Shown: positions 8,046-15,970, counted from the first letter of the stretch. The stretch is DNA of 46,992 bases from Candidatus Acetothermia bacterium (GCA_024653345.1 JANLFV010000012.1:1-46992); one strand, 5' to 3'. Notes: generated from the letters alone by a model not told the origin. Program-made: numbers and translations.

Positions 8046-8972
8046 GTGCTGCAGATCGAAGCCGCGGCTGAGATGATCAGAGCCTTCCATTGCGATAGCA
8101 TCTCCTTGCGCCTCCCCGAGGGGCATCACTTCCCCATCCAGAAGTATCGGCTGGTTCGCGAGGGGCTGCTAGAGGAGAGGACCCTTCAGAGCACCTCGCT
8201 GAGAGAGGTAGAGCCGGCCGATCTGCGCATCCTCGGTCTAGTCCACAAGCCCGACTATCTCCAGCGGCTCTATGAAGGGGAGTTGAGCCGCGAGGAGCTC
8301 CGTCGTCTGGGGTTGCCCTGGTCGGAGAGGCTGGTTCAGCGAGCGGCAGCGAGCGTGAGCGCCACGATCGAAGCGGCCTGGGCCGCACTGGAGCATGGCC
8401 TGGGGGTGAACCTCGGCGGCGGGACCCACCATGCCTTCCCTGACCGGGGCGAGGCCTTCTGCCTGTTCAACGATATCGCCGTCGCCTGCCGACTGCTCCA
8501 GCAGCGGAGAGCGGTGCGCAAGATCGCGATCATCGACCTCGATGCCCATCAGGGCGACGGGACGGCGACGATCCTCCGCTATGACCCGAGCATCTTCATC
8601 CTCGACATCTACTGCGAGGACAACTTCCCGGCGAAGAAGGTCCGGACGGATGTAGGGATCGGCCTGCCGGAGGGCACGACAGACAGAAGCTACCTGGAGG
8701 AGCTTAGGCAGCATCTCCCGAAGGTCTTCCAGTTCAAGCCCGAGCTCGCCTTCTATCAGGCGGGCGTGGACCCACTCAGAGGCGATACCCTCGGCGGGCT
8801 AGCGTTGAGCCACGAGGGGCTGGAGGAGCGCGATCAGCTCGTCTTGAGAAGCTGCAGGGAGGCCGGGGTGCCCGTCTCGATCACCCTCGGCGGCGGCTAT
8901 GCAAAGCCCCTCAGCGAGACGGTCAAGGCGCACATGAACACGGTCCGCGTCGCCCGGGCCCTCTTCACCTAG
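8046..8972 (+). CDS. Histone deacetylase-fold amidohydrolase
   Basis: This is a 308-residue zinc amidohydrolase of the histone deacetylase/AcuC/acetylpolyamine hydrolase superfamily. The active-site blocks are present: GGGTHHAFPDRGEAFCLFND around residues 119-138, the zinc-binding DLDAHQGDGTA, and GVDPLRGDTLGGL carrying the third metal ligand. Bacterial members remove acetyl groups from proteins or polyamines, or hydrolyse related amides; the substrate here is not known. A GTG at 8046 opens the frame; ATG 8073 (MIRAFHCDSISL) is an equally good start by homology, and neither has a clear ribosome site. The 3' end overlaps a convergent small gene by 8 bases. A second, different family member is encoded at 34888-35721. 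Confidence 0.9.
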   Translation: MLQIEAAAEMIRAFHCDSISLRLPEGHHFPIQKYRLVREGLLEERTLQSTSLREVEPADLRILGLVHKPDYLQRLYEGELSREELRRLGLPWSERLVQRAAASVSATIEAAWAALEHGLGVNLGGGTHHAFPDRGEAFCLFNDIAVACRLLQQRRAVRKIAIIDLDAHQGDGTATILRYDPSIFILDIYCEDNFPAKKVRTDVGIGLPEGTTDRSYLEELRQHLPKVFQFKPELAFYQAGVDPLRGDTLGGLALSHEGLEERDQLVLRSCREAGVPVSITLGGGYAKPLSETVKAHMNTVRVARALFT

Positions 8973-9156
8973 GCTTCTCGAAGAGCGGCGGGAGGCCGAA
9001 CCCGATGAGGAACCCGATCCCCAGCCCTGCGAGCGCGCCGAAGGCAATATCGCCGAAGAAGGCGCTGCTGATCAAGCCGACCACCAGCCCCGCTCCGGCC
9101 ATCGCACCTCCGGACTTCGCCCGGGCCCTCAGCCACCGTGGTATTCTCTCCATCAC
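8965..9156 (-). CDS. Small glycine-rich membrane protein
   Basis: This 62-63 residue protein starts MERIPRWLRARAKSGGAM, with a basic N terminus followed by two glycine-rich hydrophobic stretches (GAGLVVGLISSAFFGDIAFG and ALAGLGIGFLIGFGLPPLF), probably a helical hairpin in the membrane. Start codons GTG 9156 and ATG 9153 both overlap the TGA of the upstream transglutaminase gene, so translation is likely coupled. I do not recognise a family. The position suggests a small accessory to the transglutaminase-like protein. Its last 8 bases overlap the end of the convergent deacetylase gene. Confidence 0.65.
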   Translation of the reverse strand: MMERIPRWLRARAKSGGAMAGAGLVVGLISSAFFGDIAFGALAGLGIGFLIGFGLPPLFEKPR

Positions 9157-10217
9157 CGAGGATCGGACCAGACGACCCGCCGCTCGGCGCGCAGCTCAGC
9201 GGGCCCCTGGCCGACCGCTCCGTCGATGTAACTGACGCCGAGGTAGCGCTCATCGACATCGCCCCGGCTGAAGACCAGGGCATGGCCGTGGGAGCCGACA
9301 TACTCCCGGCTCACCGGCTGGCCGGGCCCGGACTGGTCCCAGGTAGGGTCGAATGGAACCCAGCCATACCCGGGGATGTAGGCCTCGGCCCAGCGATGAT
9401 TGTAGTAGTCAATGAAGGCCCCCCCTCGGCCTTGCTGGGGCAGGTAGATTGACCCGCCGCTGTAGCGTGCGGGGAGGCCCACAGCCCGGGCTAGGGCGAC
9501 GAAGACGAAGGTGAACTCGCTGCAGGAGCCGCTCCCTCTCCTCAAGACTATCGGCGCGTCGTCCCATTCCCCGTCAAGGTCATAGCTCAGGGTCCGCGCC
9601 ACGAAATCGTGGATCTTGAGGGCCATCAGGTAGGGGTTCCGCTCCTCACCCACCACCTGAGCGGCGGTCGAGAGGATCAGCGGGTCGCTCAGTCGGTAGT
9701 AAGGGCCGTCAGCAGTGTAGAGCTCGAGGATCTCCTGCGGGATCTCCGCCAGGCTCCCCACTTGTTGGGGATCGATGTTGTATTTGATCTGCCAGAACCA
9801 GCCGATGGCGGTGAACCCGATCGTCACCTTCTCGCCAGGGGACACGCGCGGGATGACGAACTCCGCGATCCGCTGGCCGTAGCGGTCCTCGAAGTAGCGG
9901 CTCGGCTCCTGCGACCAAGAGGACTGCGCGAGCTGCTGCTCGGGGAGCCAGGCCGGGACCCCAACATAAATATGGAGGTCAGTGACCGCGTTCGGGCCGA
10001 GATTCGTCCAGGTCGAGCGGAGCTCTACCTGCTTGAACTCGGGCCGAGCGAGCGTGTATTGGCCGCTCTCGACCGCGAGCGCGGTCGAGCCCGACGCCCC
10101 AACGGCGACCCGTTCACTGGAAGCTGGCGGGGACCAGGGCACTAGGCTGTGAAGGCCCACCCCTAGGCCGATGAACAGCAGAGCTAAGAGGAACAGGACT
10201 CTCTTCGATCTCATCAT
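9153..10217 (-). CDS. Exported transglutaminase-like (papain-fold) protein
   Basis: This 354-residue protein starts with a hydrophobic signal or anchor (LFLLALLFIGLGVGLHSLV), so it is outside the membrane or anchored in it. The C-terminal transglutaminase-like domain has a full catalytic triad: Cys232 in GSGSCSEFTF, His274 in NHRWAEAY and Asp290 in PFDPTW. Residues 60-160 look like a beta-rich domain. Family members act as cysteine proteases or amidases on peptides or peptidoglycan, and the target is unknown here. The gene starts 1 base after the stop of gpsA and overlaps the small membrane protein gene behind it, so the three form one operon. Confidence 0.87.
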   Translation of the reverse strand: MMRSKRVLFLLALLFIGLGVGLHSLVPWSPPASSERVAVGASGSTALAVESGQYTLARPEFKQVELRSTWTNLGPNAVTDLHIYVGVPAWLPEQQLAQSSWSQEPSRYFEDRYGQRIAEFVIPRVSPGEKVTIGFTAIGWFWQIKYNIDPQQVGSLAEIPQEILELYTADGPYYRLSDPLILSTAAQVVGEERNPYLMALKIHDFVARTLSYDLDGEWDDAPIVLRRGSGSCSEFTFVFVALARAVGLPARYSGGSIYLPQQGRGGAFIDYYNHRWAEAYIPGYGWVPFDPTWDQSGPGQPVSREYVGSHGHALVFSRGDVDERYLGVSYIDGAVGQGPAELRAERRVVWSDPR

Positions 10218-10218
10218 T

Positions 10219-11220
10219 TCAGAGGGTCTCCATCTTCGGCTCGCGGGTCATCAACTCCGTCAGCTTGTTCAAGGGCCTCGCCCCTTCATAGAGGATCGCG
10301 TAGACTGCCTCAGTGATCGGCATTTCCACTCCCAGCTTGCGGGCCAGCTGGCGCACCGCGTCCGTGGCATATACACCCTCGGCCACCATCTCCATCTCAT
10401 TCAAGATCTGCTGGAGGGACTCGCCCCGCCCGAGCCGGTAGCCGACGAGCCTGTTCCGGCTGTGCCTCGAGGTGCAGGTGGTGACGAGATCTCCCAGGCC
10501 GGAGAGGCCGAAGAGCGTCTCCTTCCGCGCCCCGAGGCGGATCGCGAGACGGACCATCTCCACCAGACCTCTCGCGATCAGCGCCCCCTTGGCATTATCC
10601 CCGTAGCCGAGGCCGTCGGAGATCCCAGCGGCAAGGGCGATGATGTTCTTCACCGTCCCGCCATACTCTACGCCCTTGAGATCGTCAGAGAGATAGACCC
10701 GAAACCGCTCGGTCATCAGGGCCTCTTGGAGCTTCCGGCCCAGCTCCAGGTCCTCGCCCGCGATCACCACCGTCGTGGGGAAGTCTCGCCCTACCTCCTC
10801 GGCATGGCAGGGCCCGGAGAGGGTGAAGATCGGCCTCGGGCCCAGCTCCTCGCGAAGGATCTCGGACATCGTCTTCCCGCTCCCCTGCTCGATCCCCTTG
10901 GCGAGGTTGATAAGGCAAAGAGGGCTGGTCCTCCTAGAGAAGATCGCCGCGAGCTGCCGGGCCAGCCCGCGCGTGGCAAAGCTCGGCACGGCCAGGAGAA
11001 AGGCCTCACCACGGCCGCTCGCCTGCGCAAGATCGCTGAGGATCTCGAGGCTCTCGGGAAGCTCGACCTCCGGGAGGTATTTCTTGTTCTCCCGCTCCGC
11101 AGAAAGCTGGCGGGCTAGCTCTGGGTCCCGGACCCAGAGGCTGGTCCGATGGCCCTTCCTCGCGAGAAGCCTGGCAATCGCTGTCCCCCACCCACCCCCG
11201 CCAAGCACCACGAAGTCCAT
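10219..11220 (-). CDS. gpsA: Glycerol-3-phosphate dehydrogenase [NAD(P)+]
   Basis: This is a 333-residue GpsA of normal length. It reduces dihydroxyacetone phosphate to sn-glycerol-3-phosphate for phospholipid synthesis. The N-terminal Rossmann motif VLGGGGWGTAIARLLA lies at residues 4-19. Other family blocks are INLAKGIEQ, SGPCHAEEV, the catalytic-lysine segment EYGGTVKNIIALAAGI and the substrate loop GLSGLGDLVTTC. Production of bacterial-type G3P supports ester-lipid membranes. A -10/-35 pair ends only 9 bases before ATG 11220 with no ribosome site between, so the message looks leaderless. Confidence 0.96.
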   Translation of the reverse strand: MDFVVLGGGGWGTAIARLLARKGHRTSLWVRDPELARQLSAERENKKYLPEVELPESLEILSDLAQASGRGEAFLLAVPSFATRGLARQLAAIFSRRTSPLCLINLAKGIEQGSGKTMSEILREELGPRPIFTLSGPCHAEEVGRDFPTTVVIAGEDLELGRKLQEALMTERFRVYLSDDLKGVEYGGTVKNIIALAAGISDGLGYGDNAKGALIARGLVEMVRLAIRLGARKETLFGLSGLGDLVTTCTSRHSRNRLVGYRLGRGESLQQILNEMEMVAEGVYATDAVRQLARKLGVEMPITEAVYAILYEGARPLNKLTELMTREPKMETL

Positions 11221-11229
11221 GGCCCTCAG

Positions 11230-11258
11230 AGGATAGCCGCCTGAAAGGCTGATCGCAA
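11230..11258 (-). promoter_or_regulatory. Probable leaderless promoter of gpsA
   Basis: Read on the minus strand, TTGCGA (11258-11253) and TATCCT (11235-11230) are 17 bases apart. The -10 ends 9 bases before ATG 11220, leaving almost no leader. Both boxes are 4/6 matches. Confidence 0.45.
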
Positions 11259-11370
11259 GAGGAAATATTGCGGCAATCTGATGGCTTGATTTCCTAGCGC
11301 CCCTCTAATCTCCTGATCGCTTCCAAGGGAGGATAGCCTAGAGCCCGACACGCCGCGGCGGCGCGGGTTC

Positions 11371-12018
11371 TCACCGCGAATCCAGCCCGAGGGCAGCGAT
11401 GAACTCGCCGATCCCCCGGCCGTGCTTGGCGTCAGTGAGGATGATCGTCCCGTTGGGGTTGAGCCGATTGTAGTCCGCGACGATCCTCTCCGGCTCGACT
11501 TCCACGAGCTCGGCGAGGTCAAGCTTGTTCAGGACGACCAGATCGGTCTGAGCGAAGATCTTCGGGTGCTTGCGGACCATGTCGTCACCCTCGGTCACCG
11601 AGATCACCACGATGTTCCGCTCGACCCCCAGGGGGAAGTCGGCGGGGCAGACGAGGTTCCCCACATTCTCGATGAACAGGACATCGATCTCCCCGAGCGG
11701 CAACTCCTCCAGGGCGTGCTGGACGAGGTGGGCGTCGAGATGGCATTCGGTCTCGGTGTTCAAGTTGACAGCGGGGATTCCCAGCTTGCGGAACCGCTCG
11801 TAGTCGTCGGACCCGGCCACATCCCCGGCGATCGCGCCGATCCTAATCCGCTCCCTCAGCCGCTCGATGACCCGCTCGATGAGCAGCGTCTTGCCCGAGC
11901 CGATCGCCCCCATGACATTGAAGGCCCGGACGCCGAATCGGGCCAGCTCGGCCCGGACCTCACCCGCTAGCCGCTCCTGGGCTGCCAGGACATCGCCGGT
12001 CAGCTCGATCTCGTGCAT
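11371..12018 (-). CDS. hypB: HypB, nickel-inserting GTPase for [NiFe]-hydrogenase maturation
   Basis: This is a 215-residue SIMIBI GTPase. The P-loop GAIGSGKT lies at residues 37-44. The family metal block TECHLDAHLVQHAL is at about 90-103, ENVGNLVCPADF at 118-128, and NKLD at 164-167. In style it matches archaeal HypB (MHEI... start, no His-rich tail) more than proteobacterial HypB. I choose ATG 12018 because homologues begin MHEI; the frame continues upstream to an ATG at 12150, which would leave only 53-71 bases to the divergent ilvE. It provides nickel for hydrogenase, or possibly CO dehydrogenase. No other hyp or hydrogenase gene is in the window. Confidence 0.92.
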   Translation of the reverse strand: MHEIELTGDVLAAQERLAGEVRAELARFGVRAFNVMGAIGSGKTLLIERVIERLRERIRIGAIAGDVAGSDDYERFRKLGIPAVNLNTETECHLDAHLVQHALEELPLGEIDVLFIENVGNLVCPADFPLGVERNIVVISVTEGDDMVRKHPKIFAQTDLVVLNKLDLAELVEVEPERIVADYNRLNPNGTIILTDAKHGRGIGEFIAALGLDSR

Positions 12019-12221
12019 CTCTTTTGAGTCTATCGCCCAGGCCATGGCGCGCGCATGACCTCCGTCAGCGTGGAGACAGATCTGGATCAAGGCCCCCAAC
12101 GACTTGCCTTCGGTCGGGGGAAGGAGATATTCATTGGAGCCGGGCTCCATCGCCCCGCCCTGCAGATGAGCGGCGGTTTTGCTAAGCTTGGGGCCGGAAG
12201 CAGATGACTAAGGAGGTCACA

Positions 12222-13181
12222 GTGAAGCCTTCCGAGATCAACAGGTATGCCTTCTTCCGGGGGAAGATCGTCCCGATCTCCGAGGCGAAGGTCAGCATCA
12301 TGACCTCGGCCCTGAACTACGGGACCGGGGTCTTCGAGGGGATCCGGGCCTACTGGAACGAGGAGGAGGAGCAGCTCTACATCTTCCGGCTCCGCGAGCA
12401 CTTCGAGCGGTTCCTGCGGAATTGCCGGCTCCTCCTCATCGACCTGCCCTACACCGTTGAGCAGCTCTGCGCTCTGGCGGTCGAGCTGTTGCAACGCGAG
12501 GGGTTCCGGAGGGATGTCTACATCCGCCCCCTGGCCTACAAGTCGAGCGAGGTGATCGGGGTCCGGCTCCACGATCTAGAGAGCGGGTGCGCGATCTTCG
12601 CCGTCCCCTTCGGGGAATACATCGACCGGCCCGGCGGGGCGAGGGTGATGGTCTCCTCCTGGCGGAGGCTGAGCGATAATGCCATCCCCCCGAGGAACAA
12701 GATCACGGGAGCCTATGTCAACTCCGCCCTGGCGAAGAGCGAAGCCCACCTCAACGGCTTCGATGACGCCCTGATGCTCACCGAGGACGGCCACCTCTCG
12801 GAGGGGAGCGCAGCCAACCTCTTCCTAGTCCGCGACGGCCGCCTCATCACCTCGCCGGTGAGCGATGAGATCCTCGAGGGGATCACGCGCGCCACGGTCC
12901 TCCAGTTCGCGCAGGACCTGGGGATCGAGGCCCTCGAGCGCCGGATCGACCGCTCCGAGATCTATGTGGCTGATGAGGCCTTCCTCTGCGGCACAGCCGT
13001 GGGGATCGTCCCGCTCATCGAGGTCGACCGCCGCCCGATCGGGACCGGCACGCCGGGGCGGATCTCGACCGAGCTGCGTAGCCTCTACCAGGCGACCGTC
13101 CGGGGAATGGAGCCCCGCTACCGCCGCTGGTGCACCCCAGTCTACTGGGCGAGAGTGCTCGCCGGCGCCGAGGATCGCTAG
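12222..13181 (+). CDS. ilvE: Branched-chain amino acid aminotransferase
   Basis: This is a fold-type IV PLP transaminase, about 319 residues, for the last step of valine, leucine and isoleucine synthesis. Family blocks are ALNYGTGVFEGIRAYW, YIRPLAYKSS, the PLP lysine in RNKITGAYVNSALAK, DDALMLTEDGHLSEGSAANLF, and EAFLCGTAVGIVPL near the end. An AAGGAGGT ribosome site at 12210-12217 lies just before GTG 12222, which I take as the start. An in-frame ATG at 12204 would put that site inside the coding sequence. The C-terminal RRWCTPVYW tail extends a little beyond the fold. The gene is divergent from hypB. Confidence 0.93.
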   Translation: MKPSEINRYAFFRGKIVPISEAKVSIMTSALNYGTGVFEGIRAYWNEEEEQLYIFRLREHFERFLRNCRLLLIDLPYTVEQLCALAVELLQREGFRRDVYIRPLAYKSSEVIGVRLHDLESGCAIFAVPFGEYIDRPGGARVMVSSWRRLSDNAIPPRNKITGAYVNSALAKSEAHLNGFDDALMLTEDGHLSEGSAANLFLVRDGRLITSPVSDEILEGITRATVLQFAQDLGIEALERRIDRSEIYVADEAFLCGTAVGIVPLIEVDRRPIGTGTPGRISTELRSLYQATVRGMEPRYRRWCTPVYWARVLAGAEDR

Positions 13182-13352
13182 GGCTCTTCTTCCATCCGCC
13201 TCAAACGGGTCAGGCCCTCAGCATAGCGCTTGCCCCCTTCCGCCCTCGCGGTGAGCCGCTCGCCGCCCCAGAATAAGGGCTGCCATGGAAACAGATGGGC
13301 TCGAGCGACTCGCGGCCCCCTCCCGTGCAGGCGAAGCGCCCCGAGCTCCAGC

Positions 13353-13469
13353 TCAGTCTCTCCCCCAGCTCCAGGGGCCGCCCTTCCCCAAGCCCCAGAA
13401 GAGGGCGGCCAGGCCGATGAAGAAGATCGCCAGCCCCACCGGCGAACCCCAGCCTGGGATCGTCTCCAT
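13353..13469 (-). CDS. 38-residue single-span membrane protein
   Basis: This small gene is supported by an excellent ribosome site: AGGAGGTGA lies 6 bases before the ATG at 13469. It encodes 38 residues beginning METIPGWGSPV, then one hydrophobic helix (GLAIFFIGLAALFWGLG), then a short Gly/Trp-rich tail ending in SWGRD. It lies 61 bases downstream of mntP on the same strand and could be transcribed with it. I know of no family. Bases 13182-13352 beyond it hold no gene that I can support; an open frame there ends RRMEEEP but has no start or ribosome site, so it may be a gene remnant. Confidence 0.6.
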   Translation of the reverse strand: METIPGWGSPVGLAIFFIGLAALFWGLGKGGPWSWGRD

Positions 13470-13530
13470 CCCGCGTCACCTCCTCTCTGTCGGCGATCGA
13501 CTCGGGATGAGACTACGCAGGCCATGAGCT

Positions 13531-14088
13531 TCAGGCCAAGTGCTCGATCAGGATCTTCACCCCGATCCCGATGAGCATCAGGCCCCCCAGGACCTCGATC
13601 CTCCGCCCGAGAAGCCGGCCGAGCCTGCTCCCGAGCATCACGCCGAGGAAGGACAACCCGAAGGTGACGAGGCCGATGACGATGATCGGCTTGGCGATGA
13701 GGATCTGCAGGAATGCAAAGCTGATCCCCACGGCCAGCGCATCGATGCTCGTGGCGACGGACAGCAGGAGAAGAAGCTGGAGGTTCATCGGGCGGGCTAG
13801 CTCTTGTCTGCTTCCTCGCCTCAGGGCCTGGTAGATCATCCGGCACCCGATGAGGCTTAGGAGCGCGAAGGCAAGCCAATGGTCGAGATCGGTTATCAGG
13901 TCGCGCAGGCCCAGCCCGGCCGACCAGCCGATCAGTGGCATCACCGCCTGGAAGGAGCCGAAGGAGAGCGCCATCCTCAGGGCAGCCCGGACTCGCTCGG
14001 TCCTCATCGCCATTCCGCTCGACACCGACACGGCGAAGGCATCCATGGCCAGCCCGACCGCCACGACCATTATGGCAACTGTGTCCAT
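13531..14088 (-). CDS. mntP: Manganese efflux pump MntP
   Basis: This 185-residue inner-membrane protein has six predicted helices and the two family repeats: VGLAMDAFAVSVSSGM (Asp16) at the N terminus and SVATSIDALAVGISFAF in the middle. It exports Mn2+. I choose ATG 14088 because it matches the family start and has GAGGTG 7 bases upstream; the frame remains open 49 codons further up without support. The gene is divergent from arsR, and a perfect 14-base palindrome lies between them next to its promoter. No manganese riboswitch was recognised in the roughly 75-base leader. Confidence 0.93.
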   Translation of the reverse strand: MDTVAIMVVAVGLAMDAFAVSVSSGMAMRTERVRAALRMALSFGSFQAVMPLIGWSAGLGLRDLITDLDHWLAFALLSLIGCRMIYQALRRGSRQELARPMNLQLLLLLSVATSIDALAVGISFAFLQILIAKPIIVIGLVTFGLSFLGVMLGSRLGRLLGRRIEVLGGLMLIGIGVKILIEHLA

Positions 14089-14156
14089 GCTAGCGCACCT
14101 CATCCGGGAGCGGGGGGCCAGCTTTGCCTGGAGAGATTCGATCCGCGCGTAGGCGC

Positions 14157-14170
14157 TCCATCCGGATGGA
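14157..14170. promoter_or_regulatory. Perfect 14-base palindrome at the mntP promoter
   Basis: TCCATCCGGATGGA is self-complementary over all 14 bases and abuts the proposed mntP -10 box, covering the expected transcription start. It is a plausible binding site for a dimeric repressor, for example a metal sensor. The regulator is not identified. Confidence 0.5.
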
Positions 14171-14198
14171 TTATGCTCTATTGGTGCCAGGAGATCAA
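14170..14198 (-). promoter_or_regulatory. Probable mntP promoter
   Basis: On the minus strand, TTGATC (14198-14193) and CATAAT (14175-14170) are 17 bases apart. Confidence 0.45.
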
Positions 14199-14270
14199 GC
14201 CCTTGGAAGGGTTGGGTTGCTCGGCATCTGCGCATTGCTCCGGGGGGATCAGGCGCTCAGCCGGTCGAGC

Positions 14271-14299
14271 TTGACGCGCCGGGCTCTTAATGCTATAAT
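14271..14299 (+). promoter_or_regulatory. Sigma70 promoter of arsR and the redox cassette
   Basis: TTGACG (14271-14276) and a perfect TATAAT (14294-14299) are 17 bases apart. It probably drives at least arsR, the permease and the thioredoxin-fold gene. Confidence 0.75.
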
Positions 14300-14313
14300 G
14301 CGCCATGACGCAT
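14298..14313 (+). promoter_or_regulatory. Candidate ArsR operator
   Basis: The inverted repeat ATGCG-6-CGCAT starts inside the -10 box and covers the expected transcription start. Placement is right for autorepression by the ArsR encoded 17 bases downstream. Confidence 0.4.
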
Positions 14314-14330
14314 GATCGCAGGAGGTGGAG

Positions 14331-14654
14331 ATGGACGGGCGCTACGAGCGGGAAGCGGAGTTCTTCATGGCTTTGGGCCATCCGGTCCGCCTGCAGATCC
14401 TGGAATTCCTCGCGAGCGGCTCGCGCTGCGCCTGCGAGCTCGAGCCGGAGCTTCCGTTGGATCAGTCAACGATTTCAAGGCATTTGCTGACCTTGAAGCG
14501 GGCCGGAATACTGGGGGCGACAAAGGACGGGGTCCGAGTGATCTACAAGCTGACGGACCCGCGGATTCTGAAGGTTATTCGGATAGTCTCCGAGTTGATA
14601 ATCGACTCGACGAGGGAGCGACTCGCGGCCTTGGAGGCCGGAAGGAGGTCCTGA
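14331..14654 (+). CDS. arsR: ArsR/SmtB-family metalloid-responsive repressor
   Basis: This 107-residue winged-helix repressor has Cys33 and Cys35 (SRCACELEPELPL) at the start of the recognition-helix region. That is the position of the CVC arsenite/antimonite sensor in classical ArsR. DQSTISRHLLTLKRAGIL is the DNA-contacting helix and FMALGHPVRLQILEFL the typical N-terminal block. The start is ATG 14331, because the AGGAGG ribosome site (14320-14325) overlaps the other in-frame candidate, GTG 14325. The stop is 1 base before the permease start. It probably represses the permease-thioredoxin operon and is released by As(III) or a similar thiophilic metalloid. Confidence 0.9.
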   Translation: MDGRYEREAEFFMALGHPVRLQILEFLASGSRCACELEPELPLDQSTISRHLLTLKRAGILGATKDGVRVIYKLTDPRILKVIRIVSELIIDSTRERLAALEAGRRS

Positions 14655-14655
14655 G

Positions 14656-15717
14656 TTGCACATCTTGCTGGACATCTGGAATTACGGCTGGGGCGCGCTG
14701 GTCGAGTATCTCTCGGCCCATGTCTTGACCTGCCTCGTCCCGGCCTTCTTCATCGCCGGGGCGATCGGGGTCTTCGTCGCCCAGGGGGCGATCCTCCGCT
14801 ATTTCGGCGCCCAGACGAAGAGGTGGCTCTCCTACAGCGTGGCCTCGGTCTCGGGGGCGATCCTCGCCGTCTGCTCCTGCACGATCTTGCCGCTCTTCGC
14901 CGGGATCTACAAGCGGGGCGCGGGGCTCGGCCCGGCGGTCGCCTTCCTCTTCTCCGGCCCGGCGATAAATATCTTGGCGATCGTCTACTCCGCTAGATTG
15001 TTGGGCTACGACATCGGCCTGGCCCGGGCAATCGGCGCGGTGGTCTTCGCCATCGTCATCGGCCTCCTCATGGCCACGCTCTTCCGACGGGAGGACCGGG
15101 CGCGGCAGGCAGATGAGCGGGCCTTCGCCATGGCCGTGGCTAATCCCGCCAACCCCGGCAATCCCAAGGAGAAGAAGGGCTGGCAACTATTGGTCTACTT
15201 CGCCATCCTGGTCGGCATCCTCGTCTGCGGCGCCGGGAAGATGTGGGTCCCCACGGGGATCCTTCTCGCCTTGCTCGGGCTCGTCCTCTACCGCTGGTTT
15301 AGTGTGGCTGAGTTGAAGGAGTGGCTTCTGTCCACCTGGGCGTTCGTCAAGCTGATCACGCCGTGGTTGCTGGGCGGGGTCTTCATCGCCGGGATCATTC
15401 GCGGCTACGTCCCCCAAGGCGTCATCACCGGCGTGGTGGGGAAGAACTCCCTTCTAGCAAACCTCGTCTCCTCGCTCTTCGGGGCCTTCTTCTACTTCGC
15501 CACGCTCACCGAGGTCCCGATCGTCAAATCCTTTATGGAGCTGGGGATGGCTAAGGGCCCAGTCTTGGCCCTGCTCTTGGCCGGACCGGCCCTGAGCCTG
15601 CCGAGCATGCTCGTGATCCGGGGCATCTTGGGAACGAGGAAGACAATCACTTACGTCACACTGGTGGTAATCATGGCCACGCTGGTCGGGCTGCTCTTTG
15701 GCAAATTGGCAAGCTGA
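14656..15717 (+). CDS. Permease of the ArsP/DUF318 family
   Basis: This is a 353-residue polytopic membrane protein. The family signature SGAILAVCSCTILPLFAGIY with paired cysteines (CSC) and FLFSGPAINILAIVYSAR is clear, and the second half repeats it (FFYFATLTEVPIV, LLLAGPALSLPSMLVI). Characterised relatives include ArsP, which exports trivalent organoarsenicals; others are of unknown specificity. The start is TTG 14656, 7 bases after the GGAGGTC ribosome site. The hydrophilic loop near residues 140-175 separates the two halves. It sits between arsR and a CxxC thioredoxin-fold gene, a combination common in bacterial arsenic loci. Confidence 0.85.
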   Translation: MHILLDIWNYGWGALVEYLSAHVLTCLVPAFFIAGAIGVFVAQGAILRYFGAQTKRWLSYSVASVSGAILAVCSCTILPLFAGIYKRGAGLGPAVAFLFSGPAINILAIVYSARLLGYDIGLARAIGAVVFAIVIGLLMATLFRREDRARQADERAFAMAVANPANPGNPKEKKGWQLLVYFAILVGILVCGAGKMWVPTGILLALLGLVLYRWFSVAELKEWLLSTWAFVKLITPWLLGGVFIAGIIRGYVPQGVITGVVGKNSLLANLVSSLFGAFFYFATLTEVPIVKSFMELGMAKGPVLALLLAGPALSLPSMLVIRGILGTRKTITYVTLVVIMATLVGLLFGKLAS

Positions 15718-15736
15718 CTCGAGAGGAGGTTTATCC

Positions 15737-15970
15737 ATGAAGATCGAGGTCTTAGGGACTGGCTGTCCCAAGTGCGAGCGGACTCTTACTAACGCGAAGC
15801 AGGCCGTCGCCGAGCTGGGACTGAACGCCGAGGTAGTCAAAGTCTATGACCTAGGGGAGATCACAGCGCGGGGCGTCTTGCTGACCCCGGCCCTGGCGAT
15901 CGACGGCCAGGTGAAGGTGAGCGGCCACATCCCCTCGGTCGAGGAGATCAAGCGGCTACTGCAGGGGTAG
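15737..15970 (+). CDS. Small thioredoxin-fold protein (redox-active disulfide family)
   Basis: This 77-residue protein has CPKC in the sequence MKIEVLGTGCPKCERTLTNA and a cis-proline in LLTPALAIDG. It is the compact glutaredoxin/thioredoxin-like family (PF13192 type, MTH895/TM0996-like) that regularly accompanies DUF318 permeases. It may pass electrons or carry a thiol-bound metalloid to the permease. I choose ATG 15737 because a GAGAGGAGG ribosome site lies before it; the frame is open to 15698, which would overlap the permease. Confidence 0.9.
   Translation: MKIEVLGTGCPKCERTLTNAKQAVAELGLNAEVVKVYDLGEITARGVLLTPALAIDGQVKVSGHIPSVEEIKRLLQG

Noticed and set aside
10171-11118. 315-codon plus-strand frame opposite gpsA
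   Set aside because: Arg/Leu/Pro/His-rich antisense shadow; gpsA on the other strand is unambiguous.
13178-13879. 233-codon minus-strand frame across the mntP tail and gap
   Set aside because: It overlaps mntP in another frame; only the terminal piece (ending RRMEEEP) looks protein-like, and it has no start.
14089-14165. Manganese (yybP-ykoY) riboswitch before mntP
   Set aside because: The leader is about 75 bases and I could not find the conserved core.
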